Shown: piece by piece, positions 8,661 through 17,150 of the stretch
Layout of the letters: every line of letters begins with the position of its first letter
Position numbering within the stretch: the stretch's first letter is position 1
DNA from: Acidimicrobiaceae bacterium
GTDB taxonomy: Bacteria > Actinomycetota > Acidimicrobiia > Acidimicrobiales > RAAP-2
Direction: 5' to 3'
Assembly: GCA_003162475.1 (NCBI GenBank)
Contig: PMOI01000017.1
Coordinates: 1-64,000 of the forward strand
Length of the DNA stretch: 64,000 nucleotides
The notes under the pieces: generated by a model
Seen by the model: only the letters and a program-made list of their open reading frames with translations
What the model was told of the DNA's origin: nothing
Database searches by the model: none
Program-made: the position numbers and the translations under genes

Positions 8661-9950
8661 ATGGAATGGAACTCAGAGTACGTAGACGGTGTGCAGGCGG
8701 AACCAATTACTCCGGAGGCACCGCGGCGCAGTTCGCACCATCGAATCTTGCTGGCCTTGTCCGCGCTCACGCTGGTACTCGCGGCCGGACTGACCGGCTT
8801 CTTTGTTGGTCACGCCAATCAGCCCTCCGGTCCCGCCGTCGCCAAGGTGGGAGCGGCACCTCCGCAGTTCCCCACGGGCGGCTATGGGGGTTACGGAAAC
8901 TACGGGGGCAACGCCAACGCTCCGACCACGCCGGCGGCGAACGCACCTTCATCGAAAGCCAACGCGGCCGCGGGGAAGATCGCGTCATCGGTTGATCCCG
9001 GTCTGGTGGACATCACCACACAACTCTCGTTACAGCAGGGCACGGCCGCTGGCACGGGCATGATCTTGTCGTCCAATGGTCTCGTCCTCACGAATAATCA
9101 CGTAATCGACGGAGCGACGTCGATCTCGGTTCGAGACGTGGCTACCGGCAAGGTCTATAAGGCAACGGTCGTGGGCTACGACGTGTCATCGGACATCGCG
9201 GTGCTCCAACTTAAGAACGCGTCGGGTCTCACCACCATCAAGACGGATACCGGCACCGTGACCAAGGGAGAATCAATCGTGGGAATCGGCAACGCTGGTG
9301 GCACTGGCGGTACTCCTAGTTACGCCGCGGGCACGGTGTTGGCCCTCGACCAGTCGATCACGGCGAGCGACAGTGGAAACCCGACCGGCTCGGAAACGCT
9401 GACCGGCATGATCGAAATCAACGCGCCCATACAGCCAGGTGACTCCGGCGGAGCACTGGTGAACAGCAGCGGACAAGTGATTGGCATGGACACCGCGGCC
9501 TCGGCCAGCAATGGTCCCGTGTTCAACTCCGACAGTACGACGACGACGCAGGCGTTCGCTATTCCGATCAGCACCGCCCTCGCCATCGCCACGTCCATCG
9601 AGAACGGAAGTTCGTCGTCCACGGTCCACATCGGCAAGACCGCGTTCATCGGAATTGAGCTCGCGCCCACATCACCCGGCCCAACTGGGGGATTCGGTGA
9701 CGGACAACCGGGCACGACCAGCGGCGTCACCGTCGCGGGGACTGAGGCTGGTACTCCCGCAGCGAAGTCAGCACTTACCTCAGGCGACGTCATCGTCTCG
9801 GTGAACGGGCAGAGCGTCACGACGACCACTTCACTCGAACAGATCTTGCAGACACTGAAGCCCGGCGACTCCGTTACTGTTGGCTACACCAACACGAGCG
9901 GAGCGCAGGCGACACTCAATCTGGTACTCGGATCGGGACCAGCACAGTAG
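8661..9950 (+). CDS. HtrA/DegP-type membrane-anchored serine protease with PDZ domain
   Basis: 429 residues; AAGGAA precedes the ATG. A short cytoplasmic N-terminus is followed by one membrane helix (about 28-50), a Gly/Tyr/Asn/Ala-rich linker (60-105), and a trypsin-like S1C domain. The triad is visible: His147 in LTNNHVIDG, Asp178 in SSDIAVLQL and Ser262 in QPGDSGGALV. A PDZ domain (about 320-425) ends the protein with SGDVIVSVNGQSV and LKPGDSVTVGYT. This is the classic actinobacterial layout (as in mycobacterial PepD/HtrA), used for quality control of exported proteins. Its neighbours are secreted beta-rich proteins, which fits that role. A strong intrinsic terminator follows 80 bases after the stop, so it is probably a single-gene unit. 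Confidence 0.92.
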   Translation: MEWNSEYVDGVQAEPITPEAPRRSSHHRILLALSALTLVLAAGLTGFFVGHANQPSGPAVAKVGAAPPQFPTGGYGGYGNYGGNANAPTTPAANAPSSKANAAAGKIASSVDPGLVDITTQLSLQQGTAAGTGMILSSNGLVLTNNHVIDGATSISVRDVATGKVYKATVVGYDVSSDIAVLQLKNASGLTTIKTDTGTVTKGESIVGIGNAGGTGGTPSYAAGTVLALDQSITASDSGNPTGSETLTGMIEINAPIQPGDSGGALVNSSGQVIGMDTAASASNGPVFNSDSTTTTQAFAIPISTALAIATSIENGSSSSTVHIGKTAFIGIELAPTSPGPTGGFGDGQPGTTSGVTVAGTEAGTPAAKSALTSGDVIVSVNGQSVTTTTSLEQILQTLKPGDSVTVGYTNTSGAQATLNLVLGSGPAQ

Positions 9951-10031
9951 CGACCAATGGGGCTGACGTCTCGAACTTGCGTCAACTTCACGACAAAGTC
10001 GTGACAACCTCAGACCACGTGAGAGAGCGAA

Positions 10032-10076
10032 ACAACCTCCAGGACCTTGAGTCCTGGAGGTTGTCGTTTTTCGTTT
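10032..10076 (+). terminator. Intrinsic terminator of the HtrA gene
   Basis: ACAACCTCCAGGAC (10032-10045) and GTCCTGGAGGTTGT (10051-10064) form a perfect 14-bp stem with a five-base loop, followed at once by CGTTTTTCGTTT. This is a textbook intrinsic terminator for the plus strand. Confidence 0.9.
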
Positions 10077-10254
10077 CTAAGGCAAGTTCTCAGGTTGCAA
10101 TGGATCCTTGATGGACGACGATTCGAAGAAACCTCTCAAAGAATTGAATTACGGACATCCTTTGCCCCCATGGAGAGGGTCGCATTGGTTGGTGTAACCT
10201 CCGCACGTCAGCAACAAGTGGACTACGAAAGCAATTTCGGTACGGAGGCCTCCT

Positions 10255-13044
10255 ATGATCAGCGACCACAACACGAGCATCAAGAGCGTGCACGTCCTCA
10301 CAAGATTCATCGCAGTCGCGGCGTTATTCGCATCAGTGCTGACGATAAGTCTCCAAAGCGTCGCCACCGCAGACAACGTGCCCGCGTCCGTAGTGGCGGC
10401 GAGCCCGCACTCCGTAGGGGCCGACGGCAGCACGACCTCCACGATTACCGTCACCCTTGATTCGCAGGGCGGCCTGACTGACATGGTCTCGCTCGCGGGT
10501 ACCACCGCAAACTCCTCCCGCATCAATGGCAACGCGGTTGGAGCATCAGCGACCATCGCGGCTTCGGGAGGCGTCGCGACCTTCACCGTCACTGACCACT
10601 CCAGTGAAAGCGTGAGTTACCAGGCCATCGACCTCACTGACAGCAATCAGGTGATCACTTCTGAGGACACCGTCGCCTTCACACCGGTCGTCACGTTTAA
10701 CGCCAACGGTGGCACGGGTTCGATGACTTCAGAATCCAACAGCATTGCGGCGGCGCTCACCATGAACACCATTACCCGTGTCGGGTACAGCTTCGCGGGC
10801 TGGAACACTGACCCGGGCGGTGGCGGAACTAGTTACGCCGACGGCGCCTCCTTTCCCTTCAACACCAGCGCCAACACGACCCTCTACGCACAATGGTCGG
10901 ATATCACTGAAGCGAGCAGCTTTCCCGTGGAAACCGAAACCTTAGGAGGCGCGACTATCCCCGTCACTCTTCAGAAGGTCGGCGACCTCGTCATCTTCCA
11001 ATCTCAGATTCACTCGCAAACGATCAACATGACCGGCGTCAGCGCTTCTGGAACCGGAGCCACCGGAACGTGGACGCGCTCAAAGCAATTCATCGACAGT
11101 ACTAACGGGACAGGGATCACTGAGGAGATCTGGTGGGCCAAGGTGACGACCGTCGGGGCCACGACGCTCACCGCAGCGTATTCAGGAAGCGTCGCCGCCC
11201 TCAGTCCCGAGTTGATTGCCGACTCGTTCACCTCGGCGAACCAAGTGAGCTGGCGGGTCGTCAATGTCAACGCGTCTACGTCTGGGGGAACGACGACGAC
11301 GTCGGTTGCGTACCCCAACGTTGCGAGTGCAACGGGTTCGGACCAGCTGTACTGGGGTTACACAGAGTCAACCCAATCCGCGCAACCCGGCAACACGGCC
11401 AACTTCCACTACACGACGATTCCGGCGACTGGGAATCTCATTACCTTCAACGATCAACTCGGCGCCAGCACCAGCTATGCGCCGAACGCGACTAACTCGT
11501 CGTTGGGCAATTACTCAGCTATCGCTACGATCTTCGCCGCGGCACCCGCCAGTTTCAGCGTTACTTTCAACGCCAACGGTGGATCGGGCGCCATGGCAAA
11601 TGAGGCCAACACTGGCGCGACGAACTTGACAACGAACACCTTCACGCGCGCCGGGTATACCTTCACGGGCTGGAACACCATCAACGTCGGCGGTGGCACC
11701 GCCTACGCGGACAACGCGTCGTATCCTTTCACCACGTCAACAACGCTCTACGCCCAGTGGTCGGCCAACGCCACGGCTACCGTCACGTTCAACGCCGGCG
11801 CAGGCACCGGTTCGATGACCGCGCAAACGACGAACAAGCCAACGGCCCTCACGGCTAACACCTTGGCCGACGCTGGATTGGTATTCAAGAGTTGGAACAC
11901 GGCCCTTAACGGATCCGGCACTGCATACGCGGATACGGGGATCTACCCGTTCACCTCGTCAACAATCCTCTACGCCCAGTGGGCCGTTGCGGCCGCCACG
12001 GTCACGTTCAGCGCCAACGGTGGCACCGGGTCAATGAATCCCGAGACCGACAACCTGGCTGAACCGCTGAACGTGAACACCTTCACTCGCGTGGGTTACG
12101 TCTTCAGCGGCTGGAACACCGTCGCGATTGGCGGGGGCACCCCGTACGCGGACAACGCCTCGTATCCTTTTACCGCGTCAACGATTCTCTATGCGCAGTG
12201 GACGGCCAACGCTTCGTTCACGGTGACCTTTAACGGCAACAACTCGACGGGCGGAGCTACGGCCGCTCAGACGACGAACGCGCCGACCGCGCTCACGCTA
12301 AATGGCTTCACGAGGTCTGGCTACAACTTTGCCGGCTGGAACACCGTCGCGATTGGCGGGGGCACCCCGTACGCCGACGGCGCTATCTACCCATTCACTT
12401 CGTCGGTCATCCTCTACGCCCAGTGGACGGTCGCCGGTGGCGGCGGGGGCGGGGGCGGTGGCGGAGGAACTTCGTACACAGTGACGTTCAGTCCCAACGG
12501 TGGGACGGGATCCATGGCCCCAGAAACCAATAGCGCTTCGGCGGCACTGACGCCGAACGGCTTCACGTACACGGGCTACACCTTCAGCGGGTGGAACACC
12601 GTCGCGGCTGGTGGTGGCACCGTGTATCCAAACGACGCCAACTATGCCTTCACGGCGTCCGTGACTCTCTACGCCCAGTGGACCGCGTCCGTGACGCCCC
12701 CGACGACGACCACGACGACGGTGACGATTACGACCACGACGGTCTCGACCCACACGTCACTCTCCCTCTCGAGGACGTCGATCTCGTACGGCTCGCAGCA
12801 CGCCGTGGAGTTCACCATTCACGTGACCCCGCGAGGTTCTCAACGACTGTTCCACGGAATAGTGAAGATCAAGGTAGGTTCTCGAATCGTGTGCCAAGCG
12901 AGAGTCTCGAGTAACGGCGTCGCACGATGCGCTCTGCCGGCAAAGGCGCTGCGCGCAGGAATCTACAAGGTCGTAGCCATCTACGGAGGCGATTCGAACG
13001 CCCGGCCCTCGACGTCAGTCGTCGGGAAGCTAAAGATCACCTAG
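10255..13044 (+). CDS. Large secreted InlB B-repeat (Listeria-Bacteroides repeat) protein
   Basis: 929 residues; GGAGG lies upstream of the ATG. A signal peptide covers about 1-40 (ending in VATA or nearby). An invasin/Ig-like domain follows (45-140, SVVAASPHSVGADGSTTSTI). Then come six Flg_new/InlB B repeats of about 70 residues, each starting VTFNANGG(T/S)G.M and ending (T)LYAQW, with the internal GY.F.GWNT motif. A separate domain of about 210 residues (roughly 220-430) is inserted after the first repeat. A run of eleven Gly separates repeats five and six. A Thr-rich spacer (TTTTTTVTITTTT) leads to a C-terminal Ig-like domain with two Cys. There is no LPXTG motif or C-terminal membrane anchor. 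The repeats imply an adhesin or surface-fibre role, but no partner can be inferred. A strong terminator precedes it, so it has its own promoter in 10077-10240. Confidence 0.85.
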   Translation: MISDHNTSIKSVHVLTRFIAVAALFASVLTISLQSVATADNVPASVVAASPHSVGADGSTTSTITVTLDSQGGLTDMVSLAGTTANSSRINGNAVGASATIAASGGVATFTVTDHSSESVSYQAIDLTDSNQVITSEDTVAFTPVVTFNANGGTGSMTSESNSIAAALTMNTITRVGYSFAGWNTDPGGGGTSYADGASFPFNTSANTTLYAQWSDITEASSFPVETETLGGATIPVTLQKVGDLVIFQSQIHSQTINMTGVSASGTGATGTWTRSKQFIDSTNGTGITEEIWWAKVTTVGATTLTAAYSGSVAALSPELIADSFTSANQVSWRVVNVNASTSGGTTTTSVAYPNVASATGSDQLYWGYTESTQSAQPGNTANFHYTTIPATGNLITFNDQLGASTSYAPNATNSSLGNYSAIATIFAAAPASFSVTFNANGGSGAMANEANTGATNLTTNTFTRAGYTFTGWNTINVGGGTAYADNASYPFTTSTTLYAQWSANATATVTFNAGAGTGSMTAQTTNKPTALTANTLADAGLVFKSWNTALNGSGTAYADTGIYPFTSSTILYAQWAVAAATVTFSANGGTGSMNPETDNLAEPLNVNTFTRVGYVFSGWNTVAIGGGTPYADNASYPFTASTILYAQWTANASFTVTFNGNNSTGGATAAQTTNAPTALTLNGFTRSGYNFAGWNTVAIGGGTPYADGAIYPFTSSVILYAQWTVAGGGGGGGGGGGTSYTVTFSPNGGTGSMAPETNSASAALTPNGFTYTGYTFSGWNTVAAGGGTVYPNDANYAFTASVTLYAQWTASVTPPTTTTTTVTITTTTVSTHTSLSLSRTSISYGSQHAVEFTIHVTPRGSQRLFHGIVKIKVGSRIVCQARVSSNGVARCALPAKALRAGIYKVVAIYGGDSNARPSTSVVGKLKIT
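10681..12692 (+). repeat. Six InlB-type B repeats, first separated from the rest
   Basis: Repeat 1 lies at about 10687-10893; repeats 2-6 lie between about 11560 and 12692. Units are roughly 205-215 bases apart from 11560 to 12430, followed by a Gly-rich spacer and the last unit. Repeats 4 and 5 share a near-identical stretch encoding GWNTVAIGGGTPYAD, pointing to recent duplication or gene conversion. Confidence 0.8.
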
Positions 13045-13117
13045 TCAGGGCACCCTCGGCGGGACTCTTGGTCAGGTACTGAATATCCGGTATCGGTGTG
13101 TTCGCCGTCGAACTCTC

Positions 13118-13160
13118 TCCTCCACGTTGTCGTCGCGCCTCGCGACGACAACGTGGAGGA
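13118..13160. other. Perfect 20-bp inverted repeat with three-base loop
   Basis: The arm 13118-13137 is the exact reverse complement of 13141-13160; the loop is CCT. It lies 73 bases after the InlB-repeat gene stop and 88 bases before the phospholipase-D-like gene. No T-run follows either arm. It may be a bidirectional terminator or transcript-stabilising hairpin. Its length and perfection are unusual for this window. Confidence 0.7.
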
Positions 13161-13248
13161 CGAAATTCGGTCCACGACCTTGGGCACACGCCGCCATTAG
13201 ACAGGCGATCGAGAGCGTCGTGTCGGCCTCAGAGTAAATTGACTCGTT

Positions 13249-14850
13249 ATGCGCCTTGACGACTGGTTCCTGACCCCAGAAGAGCGGGGCAATCCGATGA
13301 CCGAGATCGATTCGGATCAGCCCGCAGGCGTGGCGTGGACCGAGGGCAACCTCGTCACGATCCTCATCGAAGGCGCCACGTATTTCACGCGTTTGGCTGA
13401 GGCCATCGAAAGCCTCACGGCCCACGACGAGATTCGATTTACGGATTGGCGAGGAGACGGGGACGAGCGCGTGTCCGATGACGGGGCCTCCATCTCGACA
13501 CTCTTGGCCGACGCGTGTCGCCGCGGGGTCGACGTACGGGGCCTCCTTTGGCGTTCCCATAGTGATCTCCTGGCGTTCAGCTCGAAGGAAAATCGACGTC
13601 TCGCGATCGAAGTCACTGAGGCCGGTGGCGAAGTGTTGCTCGACCGCAGAGTACGTCGAGGAGGATCGCACCATCAAAAGATGGTGCTCATCCGTTATCC
13701 GTCTCTCGTTGAACGTGACGTTGCTTTCATCGGGGGAATCGATCTCAGTCACGGTCGAAGAGACGACGCCGTCCACGACGGTGACGCCCAAGTCATCAAA
13801 TTGGACCCGCGCTACGGCAAACGCCCTCCGTGGCACGACGTCCAACTTGAAGTTCGTGGACCCGCCGTGGCGAAACTCGACGACACGTTCCGAGAACGGT
13901 GGGAGGATCCGACGCCGCTCAATCACTCGAGTCGTCTGACTGCCGGGATCTCGCGAGCTACCTCGCGCGATCGTCGCACCTCGTCACTCCCTGACCGATT
14001 GGGCGAGCCATCGGCGAAGGGCGGTCACGCGGTACAAGTACTTCGAACGTATCCGTCGAGACGACCGAGATACCCCTTCGCGCCCGACGGTGAGCGCAGC
14101 GTCGCGCGTGCTTTCGCCAAAGCGATCGAACGAGCACGTACGTTGATCTACATCGAGGATCAGTACTTCTGGTCTACCGAGATTGCGAAACTCCTCGCCG
14201 ACGCGTTGCGTCGACGTCCAACACTGCAAGTCATCGCCGTCGTTCCTCGTTTCCCCGACAAGGACAGCAAGTTGTCGGGACCTCCGAGCAGACTCGCCCA
14301 GGCGCGGGCGATCGCTCTCGTGAAAGCTGCGGGAGGCGAGCGTGTTGGTATCTACGACGTCGAGAACGCGGAGGGCAACCCCATCTACGTCCACGCCAAG
14401 GTCTGCGTGATCGATGACGTCTGGGCGACCGTGGGCTCGGACAACTTAAATCGACGCTCGTGGACTCACGACTCAGAACTCTCGTGCGCCATCATTGACA
14501 GCGAACTCGACGAACGGATGCCACTGGATCCCGGTGGGCTCGGAGACGGCAGTCGCAAGTTCGCTCGAGAGTTGCGGTTGACGCTTTGGGCCGAGCACCT
14601 GGGACGATCGCCAAGTGACGCAGCACTCTTGGATCTCGCCGGCGCCACGGCGCTGTGGCGAGAGATCGCCGACGAACTGGCGCAGTGGCAGTCGCGTGGG
14701 GTTCACAAGCGGCGACCATCGGGTCGGATCCGATCGCATGAAATCGACCCCGTTCCTTCAGGAAGCCAGCGGTGGGCCGACGTCGCGTACCGGTTGATTT
14801 TCGACCCCGACGGGCGGCCACTGAGTTTTCGCTTGAGGCGCCGCTTCTGA
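13249..14850 (+). CDS. Phospholipase D superfamily protein
   Basis: 533 residues with two HKD regions. The first is HHQKMVLIRY (His142, Lys144), followed by FIGGIDLSHGRRDD. Here the usual Asp of HxKxxxxD is Arg149. The second, HAKVCVIDD with VGSDNLNRRSW about 15 residues on, is canonical. Spacing between the motifs (about 240 residues) and the Trp/Asp-rich insert resemble bacterial and eukaryotic-type PLDs that hydrolyse phosphatidylcholine-like lipids or transfer phosphatidyl groups. No signal peptide or membrane helix is visible, so it is probably cytoplasmic or peripheral. It stands upstream of an operon of lipid enzymes, though 560 bases separate them. An overlapping antisense ORF of 284 codons (13072-13926) is considered spurious. 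Confidence 0.85.
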   Translation: MRLDDWFLTPEERGNPMTEIDSDQPAGVAWTEGNLVTILIEGATYFTRLAEAIESLTAHDEIRFTDWRGDGDERVSDDGASISTLLADACRRGVDVRGLLWRSHSDLLAFSSKENRRLAIEVTEAGGEVLLDRRVRRGGSHHQKMVLIRYPSLVERDVAFIGGIDLSHGRRDDAVHDGDAQVIKLDPRYGKRPPWHDVQLEVRGPAVAKLDDTFRERWEDPTPLNHSSRLTAGISRATSRDRRTSSLPDRLGEPSAKGGHAVQVLRTYPSRRPRYPFAPDGERSVARAFAKAIERARTLIYIEDQYFWSTEIAKLLADALRRRPTLQVIAVVPRFPDKDSKLSGPPSRLAQARAIALVKAAGGERVGIYDVENAEGNPIYVHAKVCVIDDVWATVGSDNLNRRSWTHDSELSCAIIDSELDERMPLDPGGLGDGSRKFARELRLTLWAEHLGRSPSDAALLDLAGATALWREIADELAQWQSRGVHKRRPSGRIRSHEIDPVPSGSQRWADVAYRLIFDPDGRPLSFRLRRRF

Positions 14851-15411
14851 CGAATCTCGTCGAGAACTCACCCAGTCGTTGGGTACCGTGTGCAGCCCGG
14901 CGCCGAACATCTTGCGATACGACGAGTCAATATTCGTAGAGCGTTGACTTCAGGCTCATTCACTTCCCCAGCGCCCTCCACGAAACGTCGGTCCAGCGCC
15001 TACGTTTCAGCGTCGCCGCACGAGAATCTAAACGTTTCGCCGGGAAAGGTTCCTCGGGACCTATAGTGATTTTGAAGGCGCCGGGACCACGCTTCCTTCT
15101 CCCTTGACCGATGGCCAAGTGGAAAATGGAGGGAAGTACCGAAGTGGTCTCGACACAAGCACTCTTCCTCGCCAGTAACGGGGCACTCACCATCTCCGTC
15201 ATTGGGACCGACCAATCGGATCGCGGGCGCGCAACGCTCAACGGCACGGGCGACTGCCGGATGGCTTCGCTTCGATACTCCCGGCGAACCAGTCCCATCG
15301 CCCACGACACGCGCCGATCACACTCTCGTCACCTGGGGCGCACCCAGAGAATAAGCCCGATCCAAGGAAAGCGCACTCGAACTGGAGAAACACTCACTTC
15401 GAACCTGGACG
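14851..15411. other. 560-base region without a clear gene
   Basis: Two long ORFs on opposite strands share this stretch: a minus ORF of 116 codons (14960-15310) and a plus ORF of 104 codons (15111-15425). Neither has a convincing ribosome-binding site or a family I can name. The plus ORF contains MEGSTEVVSTQALFL and SDRGRATLNGTGDC, neither of which helps me place it. The region must also hold the promoter of the lipid operon. It may contain a decayed gene or a structured RNA. Confidence 0.3.
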
Positions 15412-16266
15412 GTGACCATGACTGACGTGGCGAAGGGTAGTTCTAACGTATCGGTCGGTCGCGGGAGCGGCGGCGGGAAACGAAATACCTTTCTCGATCC
15501 GTCCGCCGAAGGACCGGCGAATACCCTGTACCGACGTCTTGCTCGAGGTCACGGCGTCATTGCCATCGTGATCGCCGCGATTGTTTCGTTCGTCCTCGTG
15601 GCACTCGTCATCGCCGCCTTGGGTCTTTTGATTACCCACGTCCTCGCGCACGGGTCTCTCGGCACGTGGGATCGCCACGTGAGTCGGTGGCTCGACAAGC
15701 AACGCTTACGGACGATGAACCGATTCAGCGGTGACGCGACCAACCTCGCCGACACGTTCGAAGTAGCCGGTGGTGCTGCGATCGTCACGATCCTGGTCCT
15801 CTTTCGACGGTGGGGACGACACGCGTTCCTGCTCGTCGCCTGTTTGGCCATCGAACTTTCCGTCTTTCTGGCAACGAACTCGATCGTCAAGAGGCCGCGT
15901 CCGCCCGTGCACCATTTAGGGGGCACGCCTTCGACGTACGGCTATCCGTCGGGTCATACGGCCGCGACCGTCGTCCTCTTTGGCGGCATCGTCATCCTCG
16001 TCACGGTCGCCACGAAGCGGCTGGTCCCGCGCGTCGCGGCGTGGGTTGTCGCCGTCGCGTTGACGGTAGCCGTTGGACTTTCGCGGGTGTACCGCGGGGA
16101 GCACTACCCGACCGACGTGATCGCTGGCGCGCTCTTGGGACTTGGTTCTTTGGCGGCCGGCGTCTTTATCATCCGCGTGGCCGGCGTCGACCGTGCTGAC
16201 ACAGCCCACGCCAAGAAGTCCCCCTCGACCAAACGCGCCTCCCAACTAAAAGAGGCGCCGCAGTGA
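15412..16266 (+). CDS. PAP2-family membrane phosphatase
   Basis: 284 residues; starts considered are GTG 15412 and ATG 15418. It has a soluble N-terminus of about 45 residues, then five or six membrane helices. The three PAP2 signature parts are present: KRPRPP (about 163-168), YPSGHTA (about 181-187) and SRVYRGEHYPTD (about 223-234). The catalytic His residues lie in the last two. Such enzymes remove phosphate from phosphatidic acid, phosphatidylglycerophosphate or undecaprenyl pyrophosphate. It is the first gene of a coupled lipid operon. Its stop overlaps the GTG start of the lipid kinase (GTGA). A matching kinase/phosphatase pair in one transcript suggests control of the phosphatidate/diacylglycerol balance (inference). 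Confidence 0.88.
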   Translation: MTMTDVAKGSSNVSVGRGSGGGKRNTFLDPSAEGPANTLYRRLARGHGVIAIVIAAIVSFVLVALVIAALGLLITHVLAHGSLGTWDRHVSRWLDKQRLRTMNRFSGDATNLADTFEVAGGAAIVTILVLFRRWGRHAFLLVACLAIELSVFLATNSIVKRPRPPVHHLGGTPSTYGYPSGHTAATVVLFGGIVILVTVATKRLVPRVAAWVVAVALTVAVGLSRVYRGEHYPTDVIAGALLGLGSLAAGVFIIRVAGVDRADTAHAKKSPSTKRASQLKEAPQ

Positions 16267-17150
16267 CGTCCGTCGCCGTCATCGCTCACCGGAACAAGAC
16301 GCTTGGCGGTGGTCTCGCGGAGCTGCGCACCGTATTAACGGAAAAAGGGTTCCCCGATCCGATCTGGTACGAAGTGCCCAAGAGCAGCAAGGCCCCAAAG
16401 TTCGCACGAAAAGCGGTCGCGGACGGCGCGGACCTGCTTTTCATCTGGGGTGGTGACGGGACGGTCCAACAGTGCGTCGACGCCGTTGCCGGAAAACCCG
16501 TGGACTTGGCGATCTTGCCGGCGGGCACCGCAAATTTGCTTGCGAACAATCTGGAGATCCCGATCGATCTCCGTGAAGCCGTCGACGTTGGTCTGAACGG
16601 CGAGCGACGAACGCTGGACGTCGGCGTGCTGAACGGCGAGCGATTCGCCGTCATGGCCGGCGTGGGTTTTGACGCGATCATGATGCGCGACGCCGACGGC
16701 GAGTTGAAGAGTCACCTTGGCCGTTTGGCCTACGTGTGGACCGGCGTTCGCGCGACCCACATGACATCACGCAAGGTCCGCATCGAGATCGATGGTGAAC
16801 CGTGGTTCAAGGGAAAAGCGAGTTGCGTGCTGCTTGGCCAAATGGGCAACTTGGCGAGCGGCATCGTCGCCTTCCCCGACGCCCGCCCCGATGACGGACT
16901 CTTGGAGATCGGCGTCGTCACGGCCGAGAACGCACTGCAGTGGGCGCGAGTGCTCAGTCGATTGGTGGTCGAGGACGCCAAGCATTCGCCGCTTACCCAG
17001 ATGGGCCAGGGGCGCACGGTGGACATCAAACTCGATCGGCCGACGACGTACGAGCTCGACGGCGGCGCGCGAACCGCGAAGAAGAAGTTTCGAGCCACCA
17101 TCGAGCCCGGGGTCATCACCGTACGGGTTCCACAGAAGGAGGCGCCATGA
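16263..17150 (+). CDS. Diacylglycerol-kinase-family lipid kinase
   Basis: 295 residues from a GTG overlapping the stop of the PAP2 gene. The catalytic domain shows the ATP-binding segment WGGDGTVQQ (about 60-68) followed by LPAGTANLLANNL (about 85-97), the hallmark of DagK/YegS/sphingosine-kinase-like enzymes. A C-terminal all-beta domain (about 120-290) completes the usual length. The likely reaction is ATP-dependent phosphorylation of diacylglycerol or a related lipid on the inner membrane face. Its stop overlaps the ATG of the next gene (ATGA), which indicates translational coupling. The exact lipid substrate cannot be told from sequence. Confidence 0.9.
   Translation: MTSVAVIAHRNKTLGGGLAELRTVLTEKGFPDPIWYEVPKSSKAPKFARKAVADGADLLFIWGGDGTVQQCVDAVAGKPVDLAILPAGTANLLANNLEIPIDLREAVDVGLNGERRTLDVGVLNGERFAVMAGVGFDAIMMRDADGELKSHLGRLAYVWTGVRATHMTSRKVRIEIDGEPWFKGKASCVLLGQMGNLASGIVAFPDARPDDGLLEIGVVTAENALQWARVLSRLVVEDAKHSPLTQMGQGRTVDIKLDRPTTYELDGGARTAKKKFRATIEPGVITVRVPQKEAP

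Noticed and set aside
13072..13926. 284-codon minus-strand ORF opposite the phospholipase-D-like gene
   Set aside because: The plus frame has clear HKD motifs and the minus frame no family features. Such antisense ORFs are common in GC-rich DNA.
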